56,244 nucleotides of DNA from Perkinsus marinus ATCC 50983 (GCF_000006405.1 NW_003216737.1:76407-132650), one strand, 5' to 3'; shown: positions 33,175 through 44,209, counted from the stretch's first letter. The notes: generated by a model from the sequence alone, not told the origin. Numbers and translations are program-made.

Positions 33175-33411
33175 CTATCGTTTAGCTGCCGTATTATCTC
33201 TCGGGCCCTGCCCCTGATTGCTAATAGCTCTTTTATCCATATTAGTATCCCTTTGCTGAGTAGTAGGCGGTGAATGCTCACCAAACTTGCAATCTTTATA
33301 TGGGCAGTCTTCTTTGGTAAACCTGCATGTGTTTTCCCACACCATTTTTGACATATTTCTCGCCCCAAGTGCATTCGATTTCCCCAACATCGGGGAAGCA
33401 TCCGAACGCAC
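33175..33411 (-). other. zinc-knuckle-like reading frame
   Basis: A 78-aa frame with TCRFTKEDCPYKDCKFGEHS, a Cys-x6-Cys-x4-Cys-x4-His pattern near CCCH fingers or Gag knuckles. It lies between recombinase remnants and a second decayed gene on the same strand, so it may belong to one mobile element. A splice-acceptor-like TCTTGCAG precedes it. Confidence 0.35.
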
Positions 33412-33622
33412 CTCTGCAAGACGCTCAGGCTCTAGACTCTAGTCAGAAAGATAGAGAATGCCTGATGATCTTCCATCTTGACCTCATCATGAACAGGGGA
33501 AGACTGCAACAGTCTTATGCATAACATCATTCGCTGACGATAACGTCGATCAAACAACTGTGCTTTACCAAAACCGTGTTTATTTGATATCGAAGCAAAC
33601 CTCGCAGCATACTCAGTGACTA

Positions 33623-34404
33623 TTACTCACAGACATGTATCAAGTCACCATTGCCCTCAAGAACATATATAGTGAAAGCCCACCGCAACATCAATGGAAG
33701 CCATTGCACAAAGGTATTAGGAAGCTTCCCCGTAGGAAGTATCGCAGTCTCCACAGCTTGACCATCTAGAGTAAACTGTATAACAGACTTGCTGGCCGAC
33801 GCGGTGATCTCAGGAGAAGCCGTAAGTTCAATAAATGAATATCTATCTCGAGACAAGACCACCGCAACATGCGGAAAAGGAACCTGGTTCCTGGAACCAG
33901 TTCATTATCGGGTAGACAACCAAATAACTTTGCCGCTGCCGCGAGTATCGTATCCACGGAGAACTTCGCCTTCACCATATCCTCTTTTTTGAGAAGCAGC
34001 AGCAATCAATGCCGCTCTGAGTCTTGCTCTTCTCAGTCTCACAGCGATAACATCAGTCTGAGGCTGTTCGGCATCATTATCCAATACGGCACCCATAGCG
34101 ACAGCACAAGCATCTACCATTTCCCCCAACAATTCGGCATCATCAACCGCTGCCTTCAACGCTCTCGAAGAGTCGACCGAAAAGGATGGCTGCATTAATG
34201 TCTCAACTATGGTCCCAGACGGATCTGGATTCCAGGTTCTGGAGCAGTTGAAAATGTCGACGTCAACAACGGTGCATCCATATTTTCAGACAAAATATCT
34301 AGAAAAGGAACTAAATTAAAGAGATAAACAAAATGCGAGGGCAATTCAAGCATAACGCCACTCCAAGGCGGCTGGAACTCGAAATCACCATGAAGATGAA
34401 TCAA
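33623..34404 (-). pseudogene. decayed gene of unknown family, two or more frameshifts
   Basis: Good coding character moves between frames: LELPSHFVYLFNLVPFLDIL, then MQPSFSVDSSRALKAAVDD, then KFSVDTILAAAAKLFGCLPD, then YSFIELTASPEITASASKSV to the stop at 33623. The shift near 33966 is one base in a six-base A/T run. The shift at 33878-33899 is exactly the 14-nt palindromic scar; removing it restores a continuous frame. No domain recognised. Position beside the recombinase suggests a mobile-element protein, but that is inference. Confidence 0.6.
33878..33899. repeat. 14-nt palindromic insertion scar 5, breaks coding frame
   Basis: p=A, R=GGAACC, f=A. R at 33879-33884 and 33893-33898; inverted 8-mer 33885-33892. 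Perfect fit. Confidence 0.92.
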
Positions 34405-34529
34405 AACAATATAAACGAGCAGTAATGCGAAAGAATAATAACACTCATGATAAACATGTATGTGATTAGAAAATCATCACGACTACTTAGTACGCGAAGC
34501 TAGTAGTTTGCACAAATCTAGCGTCGCAC

Positions 34530-34551
34530 TACCCGATTCGGGTAACCCGAA
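34530..34551. repeat. 14-nt palindromic insertion scar 6
   Basis: p=T, R=ACCCGA, f=A. R at 34531-34536 and 34545-34550; inverted 8-mer 34537-34544. Perfect fit. Confidence 0.92.
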
Positions 34552-34780
34552 TTGAGTCAGGGGACACCGAATCGAGTCCGAATCGAAACTACCCGAGTCA
34601 GGGGACAACATTGACGTAATTGGAGGTAACAACTGTATCGAGGTTCTTTTTCGATCAGCAATGCCCGATCCTCATCAAGTACAGTAACTGCTGTGGCGTG
34701 TGGAATTTCTCAATTGGGATGCATTGATCATTTAGAGGTACCGAAGTTCGGTATATGAGCAGATGTTCAGGTATATGTTG

Positions 34781-34802
34781 ACTATACAGTATAGTCTATA
34801 CT
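34781..34802. repeat. 14-nt palindromic insertion scar 7
   Basis: p=A, R=CTATAC, f=T. R at 34782-34787 and 34796-34801; inverted 8-mer 34788-34795. Perfect fit, 24 bp before the start codon of the UVR-motif gene. Confidence 0.92.
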
Positions 34803-34825
34803 CACTCTGATCGACTGTCTCATTT

Positions 34826-35442
34826 ATGGGCCATTCCTCCCAGACAGTTCTCAACACTGAAGATACGTTCCCAAGCGGTGATACAGAAGAGAAGGTACAA
34901 GTCTCCATCCAGTTTGGAAATAAGCGACCTCTGCCATTTTCGAGGCCGTGGATGTTCGCAAACGACTTGAAGAGATGGGCCGTCTCAAGGAAGAGCTCGC
35001 GGCGCAGCTCAGTTTTTCAGTTGAGAAGACGCAATAGGTGGGATATCTCTACATGTTCCGTGGAGAACTTGTATCAGAGGTCGAATGGCAATTTGCTTGT
35101 GAGCTAAGTTTTGTGTAGGCCGCAGACTTTGAGGAAGCGGCGAAGGCGGCGGATAGGATCAAAGTCGGGAGTTTTATTATGTCCTGTTATTGAACAGAGG
35201 AAGTTCTCTCGAGTAAACTTGACAGTGATTTCATTGTTAGGCCGAGCAAGCTCTGGAGATCGAATTTCTCAAGGAACACATTATCAGACTTGAGTCGTCA
35301 TATCCATCATCGACAGCGGCGCAAGGAATCAGACATGTTAGGCATAGTGGAATGATTATCAGTCACCGATTAATTTCAGATCTGTGATCCTAGGGGCAAC
35401 CTCGGTGAAGTTGTGAAAACCAGAGCAGGTGTGCAGGAGTGA
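34826..35442 (+). CDS. small UVR-motif coiled-coil protein, five exons
   Basis: Exons 34826-34894, 34945-35019, 35119-35163, 35241-35336 and 35380-35442 are each a multiple of three and join in frame (348 nt, 115 aa). The core KEELAAQLSFS joined to AADFEEAAKAADRIK resembles a UVR motif, a ~35-residue helical hairpin found in UvrB/C, Clp adaptors and eukaryotic ciliary proteins. A helix (AEQALEIEFLKEHIIRLE) follows. N-terminal MGHSSQ is compatible with myristoylation but short. Exact use of introns 2 (99 nt) and 3 (77 nt), longer than typical here, is inferred from frame. The 3' end could instead splice onward near 35431. Confidence 0.55.
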
Positions 35443-35688
35443 GCTGTTATGGTACATCGTCGGAGATTAGGTTGTACTACTTCAGTTATTCAGCAGAGCT
35501 TCAAAAGTTACACAGAGTGAAGGATGACGCCATTGGGAGGCCTGTGAAGGATAACAGTTACTGCTTGGAATAAACCAATTTCGCAAGATTAGTATCTTTG
35601 TGTTTTGTTTGTAGTCAGATGCATCATCCATTTGTATAGGCGTACGGGGGGTAAGCCTTTGAGTAGCACTGTTAACTACCCCAGTGGT

Positions 35689-35710
35689 CGTTGAAATTCA
35701 ACGGTTGAAT
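35689..35710. repeat. 14-nt palindromic insertion scar 8
   Basis: p=C, R=GTTGAA, f=T. R at 35690-35695 and 35704-35709; inverted 8-mer 35696-35703. Perfect fit. Confidence 0.92.
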
Positions 35711-35739
35711 GTAACGTAGCTGGATTTTGGGTTTTGGGT

Positions 35740-36086
35740 TTAGCTGGGTTTTCTCTCTGGGGGCTCTGTTTTATTGCGGGTGATAATAAAGTGCTTGTCC
35801 TTCATCATGCCCCCGAAACCATTTAGCTGCTCACTTATCCTCTGTTCCAACTGTACGATTTGGACAGCATGTGCTTTAACTTTGTTACGGCGGCCCATAA
35901 CTCCAGATTCGACTCTTTTGATCCCTCTAATAATGTGATACACATTCCTACATCCTTTGGCCTTCCGGATTCAGCTTCTCCAACTACGGCTTTCTGCTTC
36001 AGTGCGACTTCTTTTATTAGCTTCTTGACTTGCTGCTGAAGCTGTTGAATAGGGTCGGCGTTTGAATGGTGGCATGTGGGGCGCAA
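35740..36086 (-). CDS. coiled-coil protein, 3' part
   Basis: Minus-strand coding: DPIQQLQQQVKKLIKEVALK leads to LELWAA, a 38-nt intron (35851-35888), then LEQRISEQLNGFGGMMKDKH to a stop at 35740. The coiled coil is clear and no family is identified. The 5' end is not found; it may be the downstream part of the helicase-like gene at 36280-36800 or a separate gene. Confidence 0.45.
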
Positions 36087-36279
36087 AATGATGCAAACTT
36101 GAGGCAGATGGCTACTGCGAGCCAGGCGGGTAGCCGGGAGAGTACCTCATATGGTTAATATGAAAATATGAGCAGGGGGACGCATACTCGAGTACTGCCA
36201 TTCGATGTCAGATGTAATGCTGTTGAGTTACTGCCCTTAGTAGTTGCTCTAGCAAAACACAGATAATTGTGCGCTAATT

Positions 36280-36800
36280 TCATAGGGTCCTCCTGAATGT
36301 TTGATAAAAGCTATAGAGAATGATATGAAAGATGAAGTGAATACCCGTTGGAAACTTAAATTCCTCTCCCGATACATCAACATCTAGAGCCAACAATTGC
36401 AGCAGACTATGGACCAAGGGGTCGAAGATCCGAGTAATCTGAATAACGTGATGACAGCAGCAACAAATCTGGTGGTATCCTTTCCCACACCCTTCCGGGC
36501 GAGTGTAAGCCAGCATGTACTGTGTAAGCTTTACCGAATACCTGCATGGAGTGATGCAGTCGCGAAGAATGATACAGTCTTGAACACACATCCTGTAATA
36601 TTGTCCAGGCCCCGTGCGGCCAGATGTGCCCGTCCGTTGATCAGCACTAGCCAGTGATATCCATTGCTCTGCCAATCGCCTAGTACTGCTTCCCGCATCC
36701 ACACTCAGCTCTTCAACTTTACCACTGTCGATCACAAAGCGAATACCATCAATTGCGATACGAGTGGTATGCTGTTACAGGTATCGACATACGTGAGATC
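36280..36800 (-). pseudogene. DEAH-box helicase C-terminal fragment
   Basis: Minus-strand DGIRFVIDSGKVEELSVDAG and QWISLASADQRTG..GRTGPG match motifs V-VI of DEAH/RHA helicases (family form: VIDSG.V......, W.S.ASA.QR.GRAGRTGPG). The usual GRAGRTGPG reads GTSGRTGPG. The ...NIAETS.T.. block before it is missing or scrambled. A segment like the winged-helix/ratchet region (DPLVHSLLQLLALDVDVSGEEF) follows after a plausible intron. Upstream, a 21-nt stop-containing GT...AG gap (36772-36792) interrupts reading. No ATPase motifs I-III are in the window, so this is a fragment, probably decayed. Confidence 0.6.
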
Positions 36801-36989
36801 TCGGGCTCATCTCGTATAGCGTTGCACCAGGTCTCGCTGAGCTTCCTGTCAAGAATACAGCGGGCTCTAATTGAAATTATTTTGTAAATTGGGTTACTAA
36901 AAAACAAGAAGTTGCCGAAGGTTGGCTGGTGTCGTCGACGTGGCCGACCACTTTCTCCTCATGGGGACATATGATGAAAGTAATCATCG

Positions 36990-37050
36990 TGGGATCCGAC
37001 CCTGGGTCGTTCGATTGAGAGCGTGGTCACTAACGTACTGAGCTAATAGT
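36990..37050 (-). ncRNA. tRNA-like repeat (A and B boxes)
   Basis: Minus strand TTAGCTCAGTACG (A-box-like, from 37046) and GGGTCGGATCCC (B-box-like, ending at 36991) lie ~43 nt apart, the spacing of a tRNA. The anticodon arm does not pair well, so this is a tRNA pseudogene or SINE head rather than a working tRNA. Confidence 0.4.
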
Positions 37051-37207
37051 TCATCTCTCGTGCGAAGAATCGTTTCGTCAAAAATGAGCGGGCGAAGCAA
37101 CAGGCACACTTTCGCTATATTTTTACGCTGATAAGCAGTCAACGGGTGACAGAATGATACCCTGTTTGTCTTCTGAATCGCCCTGGTCGGGTCGGGATTT
37201 TTGCTCA

Positions 37208-37272
37208 CGCACGGACGGACGGACGGACGGACGGACGGACGGACGGACGGACGGACGGACGCACGCACGCAC
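37208..37272. repeat. (CGGA)n / (CGCA)n microsatellite
   Basis: About twelve tandem CGGA units followed by CGCA units. A related CG-rich repeat at 21650-21700 shares a flanking GC(A/G)AG(C/T)GA(A/G)CGGAGC-like string in inverse. Confidence 0.95.
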
Positions 37273-37996
37273 ACGAGTGTTCGTGAGCAGTAACATAAGC
37301 TCCGCTCACTCCGCAATAAGCATTCAATCTCCTGTGCCCCACTCAGGAAGATCAATGCATCACCACTTTGGCTCTTGGGTGTAGTGGTCTGGATTTTCTT
37401 CAGTAAGGCCAGGTATGGGCCTTACTGCACTCTAACTCTGTATTTCAAGGGAGTTAGAATAAGGAGAGCTCATCACAGGAAATGCCGCGTGACGCGGCCC
37501 GCGTCCCATACAGCTCCGAATAGCTAGCAGGGCAAGCCGGAAACGCCCGGAGTCCTTCTCAGAATGCATCTACTAGTACCAACGTTGTACAGGTGCACAC
37601 TACGGGAATCTAAATTAACCAACGCCACTCGGTGGTACAATTCAAACTGACATGAAGAATTTTTTTAACTCATTATCTCTAATATTAACTGAAATCTCCA
37701 TCTTGAAGACTCGATGCGTCGTAAAAGACGCGCCGTTCGGCCACAACATATCGAGATCAATCCGGGGAGCTAGGTTTGCGCGCACCATAAGGGTGCACGC
37801 ATGTATAATGAAAGAAAGCAGCTGCTCCATGCTGGAGCCGGAGCATATACATGTGTAATCGACCATCCTTCACTCTGGAAAATCTTCATTCCATGTATAT
37901 GTCGGTTTGAAATAAGATATGTAAGTCGACAGGCTGTATTATCTTCGCTTGAAATTCTAACTCTTGTCACCAAGGTCACATCCAACCTCATTTAAC
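37273..37996. other. intergenic, no gene recognised
   Basis: 3' flank of the sterol-desaturase family gene. Holds a 10-bp stem with a 7-nt loop near 37400-37427. Confidence 0.5.
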
Positions 37997-39143
37997 CTAA
38001 CGCGGTATGTACCTTAAAGAACGGATGCATCGATAAGTCTCGATGCTAGGAATCCCACCGTGCAGGTAGTCGAGGATCCCAAGCACACCGTAGTTACACC
38101 CGCATTGCTCATGGTGTAGGTCATGCATATCAGGGTTCATTACCTGGATATTCAACAATAGATAAGTCTCTAAGAGCTTATACCTTACAGGAACGAAGTT
38201 ATATCCCGAGTGAGAGACCAGCGTGTTAACGAAGGAGAAAGTTAACCACAGAGCGAAGGTTAGTATCTACTTTCCAGTATGGAACGATTCCAAGGATTCG
38301 ATGTACATGAGATTGCATTATTATTGGTCCGGCGAGTATAGGGGTAACATTGATGATAACTTGATCGAGTGGGTGATTATATAGAGCTTGTAGAGGGACA
38401 GGGGATGTGAACCTGATTAGTCTTGATCATAACAATGACTGAAGGCTGTTCATTACGTATGATGGAGCTTATGTACCACCCTATAGCCAGCCTTCCATTC
38501 ATGGAACAGACGGTGCAGATAGTAGAGCCCCACTTCTTCGATGAGCATATAGGCTACCATATCGCGGACTATAGTCTGGTACTTGGGTAGTTCACCAAAG
38601 ACGAACTCTGAAAGAGTATTTCCCTCAACATGGTAGGTAAAAAAACTGTTGAGGACTCACCGTCAGTAGTGAGATACAGGAGAACGAAATGCCTGAAATC
38701 CGAGCAAGCAGCTGCCTCACAGACTTCCAACGGATTTTTTGTACTCACGCATAAGCATTGCCGACGATCCACGCCACGAAGATGACCGGCATGCCAGCAA
38801 AGATTGGTAAAAACCCCTTCCTGAGTTGCATCTTCCATTCGGAACGACGTAAGACCTAGTAATGGTGCTGCAGCTGGAGTGAGGTGTAGGGGTCGTACCG
38901 TAGGCATTGACAAAAGCAGACCAATTCCAAAGTAGCCAATATGTCCCAAAGGACCAAGGAAGCCAATGAAAATGTCATTTTTAGTCAGCTTTCCGCTCTC
39001 TACGAAGGTTATAGTGTACCATGGGAAGATCGTTCTGAAGAGCTAATCGTAGAGCAAGAGTAATAGTGACGAGTATCATTTAACCTCTCGGCTAGGTGAA
39101 CTAACGGCTGAAGGGCGAGAAGGAAAAGAATTATACTGCTCAT
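37997..39143 (-). CDS. sterol desaturase/fatty-acid hydroxylase family enzyme (ERG25/SC4MOL-like)
   Basis: Eight exons, seven introns of 40-56 nt; the spliced length (816 nt, 271 aa) is in frame from ATG at 39143 (MSSIILFLLALQPLVH) to TAG at 37997-37999. All three di-iron histidine boxes are present: HRLFH, HKLHH and HDLHHEQ, with the family landmarks TFTSPVPLQALYNHP, SHSGYNF and GVLGILDYLHG in the expected order. The enzyme is an ER membrane non-haem di-iron oxygenase. C-4 methylsterol oxidation is the closest match by motif wording, but the superfamily also includes C-5 desaturase and alkylglycerol monooxygenase, so the substrate is not fixed. The last exon reads through to ...RSLRYIPR; the final residues could be altered by another splice. 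Confidence 0.88.
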
Positions 39144-40663
39144 AGTGTGAAGCACTTTCGATCGTATCTACCGAGCCAAATGACATCAGTTATCCATTTG
39201 GTGTGCATTTCCCGTTTTACCACAGCAGACGAGGTGGTAGTACAAGAAGCGCCAATCTGCTGAGCTTCTTTCGTAGGATAGGAGTGGTTCATCGAAGAGT
39301 TGAAGCCTTCAACTGAAGGAGGACTGATGACCGGTTGTAGAATCGTGACGGTGAAGCAGTATCACTGACATCTTTTCTCATTGCGCTCCATCAGGTACTC
39401 AGAAACATAGCCATAGCGGGATATATACTCGTAGAATTTCTACGGTGGAAACAATAAGGTGAGCATACATGGGACTCTTATCAAGTCGACAGATGAGGAG
39501 ATTGTCAACTTGAGCGTGGATGGACGGAGTCATTCATACCGCAAGTGACCTAGCGTAATCGACAGTTTGGGCATACATCCAACTAATAAAAGCGGCGGAT
39601 GATGTACATTTTGAACCAGTGCACGGTGCAAAAGGACCATGAAGGAACGCAAGAGAGTGGCACGTGTGGTCCAGAGGTCCTGGAGTGCACATGCAGCTCG
39701 ATTCACGCATGCACGGAAGATACGCTCAATTTACCTAAGACAGCCCTAATCGTGTCGGGCAGAGTATTTGATAAGTGAGTTTTGGCTAAGATTAGGAATT
39801 TTTTTCCAAATCCAGGCCGGTTTTGTGAAGATGTGAAGTTGCGTTGCAAAGTTTCGGAACTTGTTAGAAAAGACCTACATTTCGTACGTTCTGCTCACGC
39901 GTGCGTGGGCAGACCTACCTGCCGTCTCCTTCAGAAGGAGACATGGAGGCATGTACTATCTCCTATACCGTACCTATTCCTATCCATGATATCCCCTATT
40001 CCTATTCATTGATGAGAATCATCATCAAACGACTCTATAGTACATAGCTTCATGGAGTATGAGAGGTGGTTGGCGATAATGCGTGTTAGCAGAGATGAAG
40101 ACGAAAAGAGATCATCGTCTTTTGCATTCAACAATAGGCGCCATCGAAGTTCGAATACAATCGTTATAAAACGTGCAATACCTTTTGCATTTTTTGTCGT
40201 CAATGCAAGGCACTCGCTGGTGTACAGCAGCACTGAGAAGATCGAAACCTTTAACACAGTGAATTAAGCTTTCAAGAAGATATCGTGGGATTTCCACACT
40301 GCCCGTAATCTTGCCATTCTTTGCCCTGCTGCTTTTATGCGCTCCGTAATCTCTTTTTCGTTGTTGTGTGAATCTGAGAATATAGCTCCAACAATTTTTC
40401 TCTTTGACAGCTCATTTATCATTGTACCCATCTTTTGTCTGCCAATATGTGAGCGGGTTGAGCGTCCGGGTTGCTTGTTAGTGTCCAATAAGGGGAAGCC
40501 GTGCGGAGAGTTCCTCAGTTTTTCGCTGAGCACTCGATGTGTGCGAAATGGCGCTTAGTCACGTTGAGTGTTGAACGCGTTCACATGCGAGTCTCTATGG
40601 TCTAGTGCATCTTCTTAGTTCTCTGGCTCGAATCTCACGCACTACATTCTACTCCCCATATAT
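39144..40663. other. no gene recognised; contains a 155-bp inverted-repeat arm
   Basis: Arm 39515-39669 is listed separately. A 9-1-9 palindrome lies at 39924-39942. Short frames have no recognised content. Confidence 0.5.
39515..39669. repeat. 155-bp dispersed repeat, inverted partner at 42759-42913
   Basis: Near-perfect reverse complement of 42759-42913; shared strings include CAAACTGTCGATTACGCTAG and ATGTACATCATCCGCCGC (in the partner's orientation). The two copies flank 3.1 kb. Confidence 0.93.
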
Positions 40664-40926
40664 ATGAAAAGCATCTTCCACCTTGTGTTGGTCGTCACTG
40701 CCATCGTCTGCTTTGCCTATGCAGTAAACGATGATGTTGGAGGGAGGCAGGTTCCGCAGCCAAGGATTTTGGGTGGTGAGATGTGTAAGAAATGCCCCCA
40801 TAATTGCCAATGCGCCCCAAGAACACCCAGTTGTTGGTGTCCAGATGGTAAGCCATGGCATTCTCTGTGAATGTTTCTTGTATAATACTGAATACAGTTC
40901 CATGCTCAGGTTTGACGAATGAATGA
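40664..40926 (+). CDS. small secreted Cys-rich peptide
   Basis: Exon 1 is 40664-40847 and exon 2 is 40898-40926, around a 50-nt GTAAGC...ACAG intron (40848-40897). The product is ~70 aa. The signal peptide MKSIFHLVLVVTAIVCFAYA is clear. The mature ~50 residues hold seven Cys in the pattern CKKCPHNCQC ... CWCPDVPC, a compact disulphide-knot style. Without splicing the frame ends in KPWHSL and loses the last Cys. Function unknown; such peptides may be antimicrobial, inhibitory or host-directed. Confidence 0.65.
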
Positions 40927-42594
40927 GGAGTTGAGAGGCGTCTTGCATGAGTGATGGACATTGAACGCGTCGGTCAGGCCGACCTACAGTCTTGTGGTAT
41001 TCCCACAAAAGTCCTTTTTTGTTTCCACCTCACCCCTCATTATCTCTCTTTGACTTAGTCGTCATATCTTTCTATACTTATACAGTTGTCTGTGCGTTTA
41101 GTGGGAAGTGTCAAGGTCAGGAACTGCCTCCCAGAAAAAAGGAGCTGTTCTACTTTCTGACACGATGGCACGCGTCGTGTGGGTTGGAAGCACCGCTCTG
41201 ATTGGCGTGGTTCAGTTCGACAAACAAATTGAAGACTTGATTAGATTCGTTGCACAATTCCAAGGCTCGGAATCCGAGCTGAACTTGCTTGCAAGTGTTC
41301 CAAAATCCATTGATGAAGATTTCTCGGTCGATACACGAACGGATGATCGATATACAGCATGTGAGTGTAGAGAGTGCGCTCCGCAGAGAAAACTCGTCCA
41401 AATGATCGAGAAAGTTCCCAGGAGATTCAGAACTTCTGACCAATCCCGTTGTGTACCTGCAGCAGTTGCAGTATTTCCGACTAGGCTCGGCTGGCCCACG
41501 AAAGGTCACCGCGAGAGAGAGTGTCGACCGGAAAGTTCCTTCGAACAACCCATTTCGGTCAGCGTAATCACTGTGACTACTCCTCGAATACCATGCAAGT
41601 GAGGCAAATCCTCTGCGCGGAGATTCTATTATCCTAACGCAACAATAAAGATCAACAGTTGAAATTCAAGGCAACGAGGTAACTTGGGGAAACTCGTCCC
41701 CTCTGATGGAAATTTTATATCTGCTCAGGCCGCGCTAAGCATCAAAAGCTGAATACGCTATGAGACTCATAGTAGGAGTTGTAGCCTATCACTGTCCCAA
41801 TGAATTTTCAAGTTGGCTCACATGCACAAGCTTCGAGAATCTCGAGCTCAAAAAACAGTTTGATCGGAATGTGCTTCAGCACAATACGTGAGCACAGGTT
41901 TGAATGCCACGCTCTACATTTTCCTCACTCTTTATGGCGCATGGGTTCTGTCCGTTACTTATGTCATTCCCTCAGGCAACGATCTGGAACACGTTAAAAA
42001 TAGGAGAATTCCCTGTTTCTAACATGTTCCAGATCATGATCTGGGACTCATCCAAGTTGTCGCCGCCGTATTATTCCAGTAACAATGCAGTGTTTCACAG
42101 TAGCTTCCGCTCCACTGTCTGGATTGTCTGAACCATCCACACGATTCTCTGTCGGCTCCGCCTCGAGTAGCCTTAGTGTAGTTCCGCCAGGCATCTCTGC
42201 TAGTGCTAAGAAACGTACTTGCCGAGAATCTGTAGGCTCGGCAGTTGTATCGGTTGATCCTCCGGGAGGATTATTCCCCCTGGTGCTCACGCGGAGCCTC
42301 CATGCAAGCTCAAGCTAGACTATACCAAGTACGAGTACACCGCTTAGAATAACTTCTTCTTTGGTAGTCTCTAGTCATGAGCTCATTGGATGCCTTAATA
42401 CCATGATACAAGGTACTCCTACCGAGATATCCTGCATACCACGTAAATGCACATATCTATTACACTTATCTGTTGTTTGATTCGATGAAATGTCAGATGA
42501 ACTCAACTTCCGAAGTTCGATCCTCGCTCCAACTAGACCCTGGTCACCACTGTGAAAAGCTAGCCGCTAGGAACTACAGCATTTCCAGGTCAAA
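40927..42594. other. no confident gene
   Basis: A 164-codon plus-strand frame (41108-41602) and a 132-codon minus frame over the same DNA are open, but neither shows a domain, signal or biased composition, so neither is called. An imperfect hairpin with ~16-bp arms spans 41984-42036 and is followed by a perfect 16-bp palindrome (CCAGATCATGATCTGG). Confidence 0.4.
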
Positions 42595-42714
42595 TTAATT
42601 TTTCACCGACAAACTTAATTTTTTACCCATTTGGTTAACGTCTTACCTCTTCAGTTAACGTTTTACCCATGGGTTTAATAAAATACCAAGAAAATTAATA
42701 TTATACCCGGTATA
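42595..42714. repeat. six diverged 20-bp tandem units starting TTAA
   Basis: Exact 20-bp spacing of TTAA at 42595, 42615, 42635, 42655, 42675 and 42695. Most units continue ...TTTTACC/CATNNNG, but the rest of each unit has diverged. Confidence 0.8.
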
Positions 42715-42758
42715 TTTGAAAGTTTAGGAGTTTAGTTTAATCAAGGCGCGCCCAATGT

Positions 42759-42913
42759 CCACACGTGCCACTCTCTTGCGTTCCTTCATGGCCCTTTTGC
42801 ACCGTGCACTGGTTCAAAATGTACATCATCCGCCGCTTTTATTAGTTGGATGTATGCCCAAACTGTCGATTACGCTAGGTCACTTGCGGTATGAATGACT
42901 CCGTCCATCCACG
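42759..42913. repeat. 155-bp dispersed repeat, inverted partner of 39515-39669
   Basis: See the partner copy. No coding content recognised. Confidence 0.93.
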
Positions 42914-43061
42914 TCCATTCGCGTGCGTTGGGTCTTCGTCCAATCGTGGTACGAGTCTCTTCACTCTGTTTCATTCCATTCGGCCAGGCATGATAGCATC
43001 TTAGTTGTTAGAGCTCCGAGACTCAACTGGATATGAATCGATCCCGTTCAGCTATTATTAG

Positions 43062-43619
43062 CTAACTTAACTGGTTGATCGCGCGCCCCTGTTTGTATTG
43101 TACAAACAGGGTCGCACAAGTCAGGCTGCGTATGAAGAGTATCGGGCTCCAACAGTCGCCTTGTCTTAAGCCACGGTCCAGGGGAACAATTCGTTCCTTT
43201 GAGCTTATCCGGATGCTTACTTTAGCTGACTCATACCAATTACGGATAATCCGTAAGTATTTCAAATGTACACCAGCCATCCTTAATGATTCATATACAT
43301 GCGACCTGGATATTCGATCAAATATCTTGCGGAAGTCTATGATCGTTAGTGTGAGCGGTAGATCATATAGCTTGCACTTATGTATTAGGAGATGTATTGC
43401 ATGTACTTTTTCCAGGCCAGACCGTCCGGCCCCAAAGGCCGTCTGTGATGCGTCGACCGAACTGTCCACTTGAACATATATTCTGGCCATAACGATCAAG
43501 CTGAATATCTCAGCGATGGCGCTTTGGGACAATACTGTATGGAAGCTGAGCTTCCGAAGCTCTTGCAATTTTTTCTGGATGTGCTTTTGTAAATGGGAGT
43601 AACCTTCGAGGTGTTCCAA
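43062..43619 (-). mobile_element. LINE-type reverse transcriptase fragment
   Basis: A 185-codon minus-strand frame contains QTAFGAGRSGLEKVHAIHLL, LTLTIIDFRKIFDRISR and LDRGLRQGDCWSPILF. These match non-LTR retrotransposon RT motifs (Q.GF..GRS..., ..FIDF.KAFD.., RG.RQGDP.SP.LF). Asp in IDFR is retained. The family's GDP reads GDC and the YADD motif is absent. Sequence identity to the family stops near 43130, just before an 11-3-11 hairpin at 43087-43111. Truncated and inactive. Confidence 0.75.
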
Positions 43620-43961
43620 TCGTCTGGTAGGCGTTCTGTTCTAAAGCATATCGAACATACTTTACGCACCCATTTTGCTATGGCTTTCCTGCTTTGGAAG
43701 AGCGCAGCTTCTCCGCGGTTGAAACCGTGCCAGAGAGTTGTCTTTCGGCGAAGCCTGGTTTAGGACAGCGATTGCCACAATCGCTGCCGGCACAAAGCGA
43801 CAATCTGAGTCCTTCAAGCTGCCAAGCTTGTCACACAAGCCAGACTGTCTTGACAACGTGGAGTAGTGTATGTGTTAAGCGTGATATTTTTTTAGTTCCA
43901 TAATGAAACTTTCATTCGCATGGCTTGACCCATCGAATGGTCACTTGGTCACCAATGCTAT

Positions 43962-44207
43962 TAGCATTAGGATTTCAAGACAGTATGAATTTTATCTCCG
44001 CCGATAACAATCAGTTCTTATCACAATTCATCTCTCTAGTGAACTGTGTTGAAGTATCAAGCCGACTACCAAATAGGAAAATTCGGTCACGAATTTTTCG
44101 AGTTTGATTTTCGCCCCGATGGACGACTGCGTTTTGCGAATAATTCCAATTAGTAATAGGATTTGATGGTAAGAAAGGAAGCTCATGTTAGCCAAGCTGT
44201 TGTTGAA
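43962..44207. repeat. 245-bp dispersed repeat, copy 2
   Basis: Partner of 27415-27660, same orientation. Diverges immediately after AGCTGTTGTTGA. Confidence 0.85.
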
Positions 44208-44209
44208 AC

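Noticed and set aside
36984-37355. Minus-strand frame with repeated Ser-Val-Arg-Pro
   Set aside because: Translation of the CGGA/CGCA microsatellite.
41108-41602. 164-codon plus-strand frame
   Set aside because: A similar-length frame is open on the other strand; no domain, signal peptide or compositional support.
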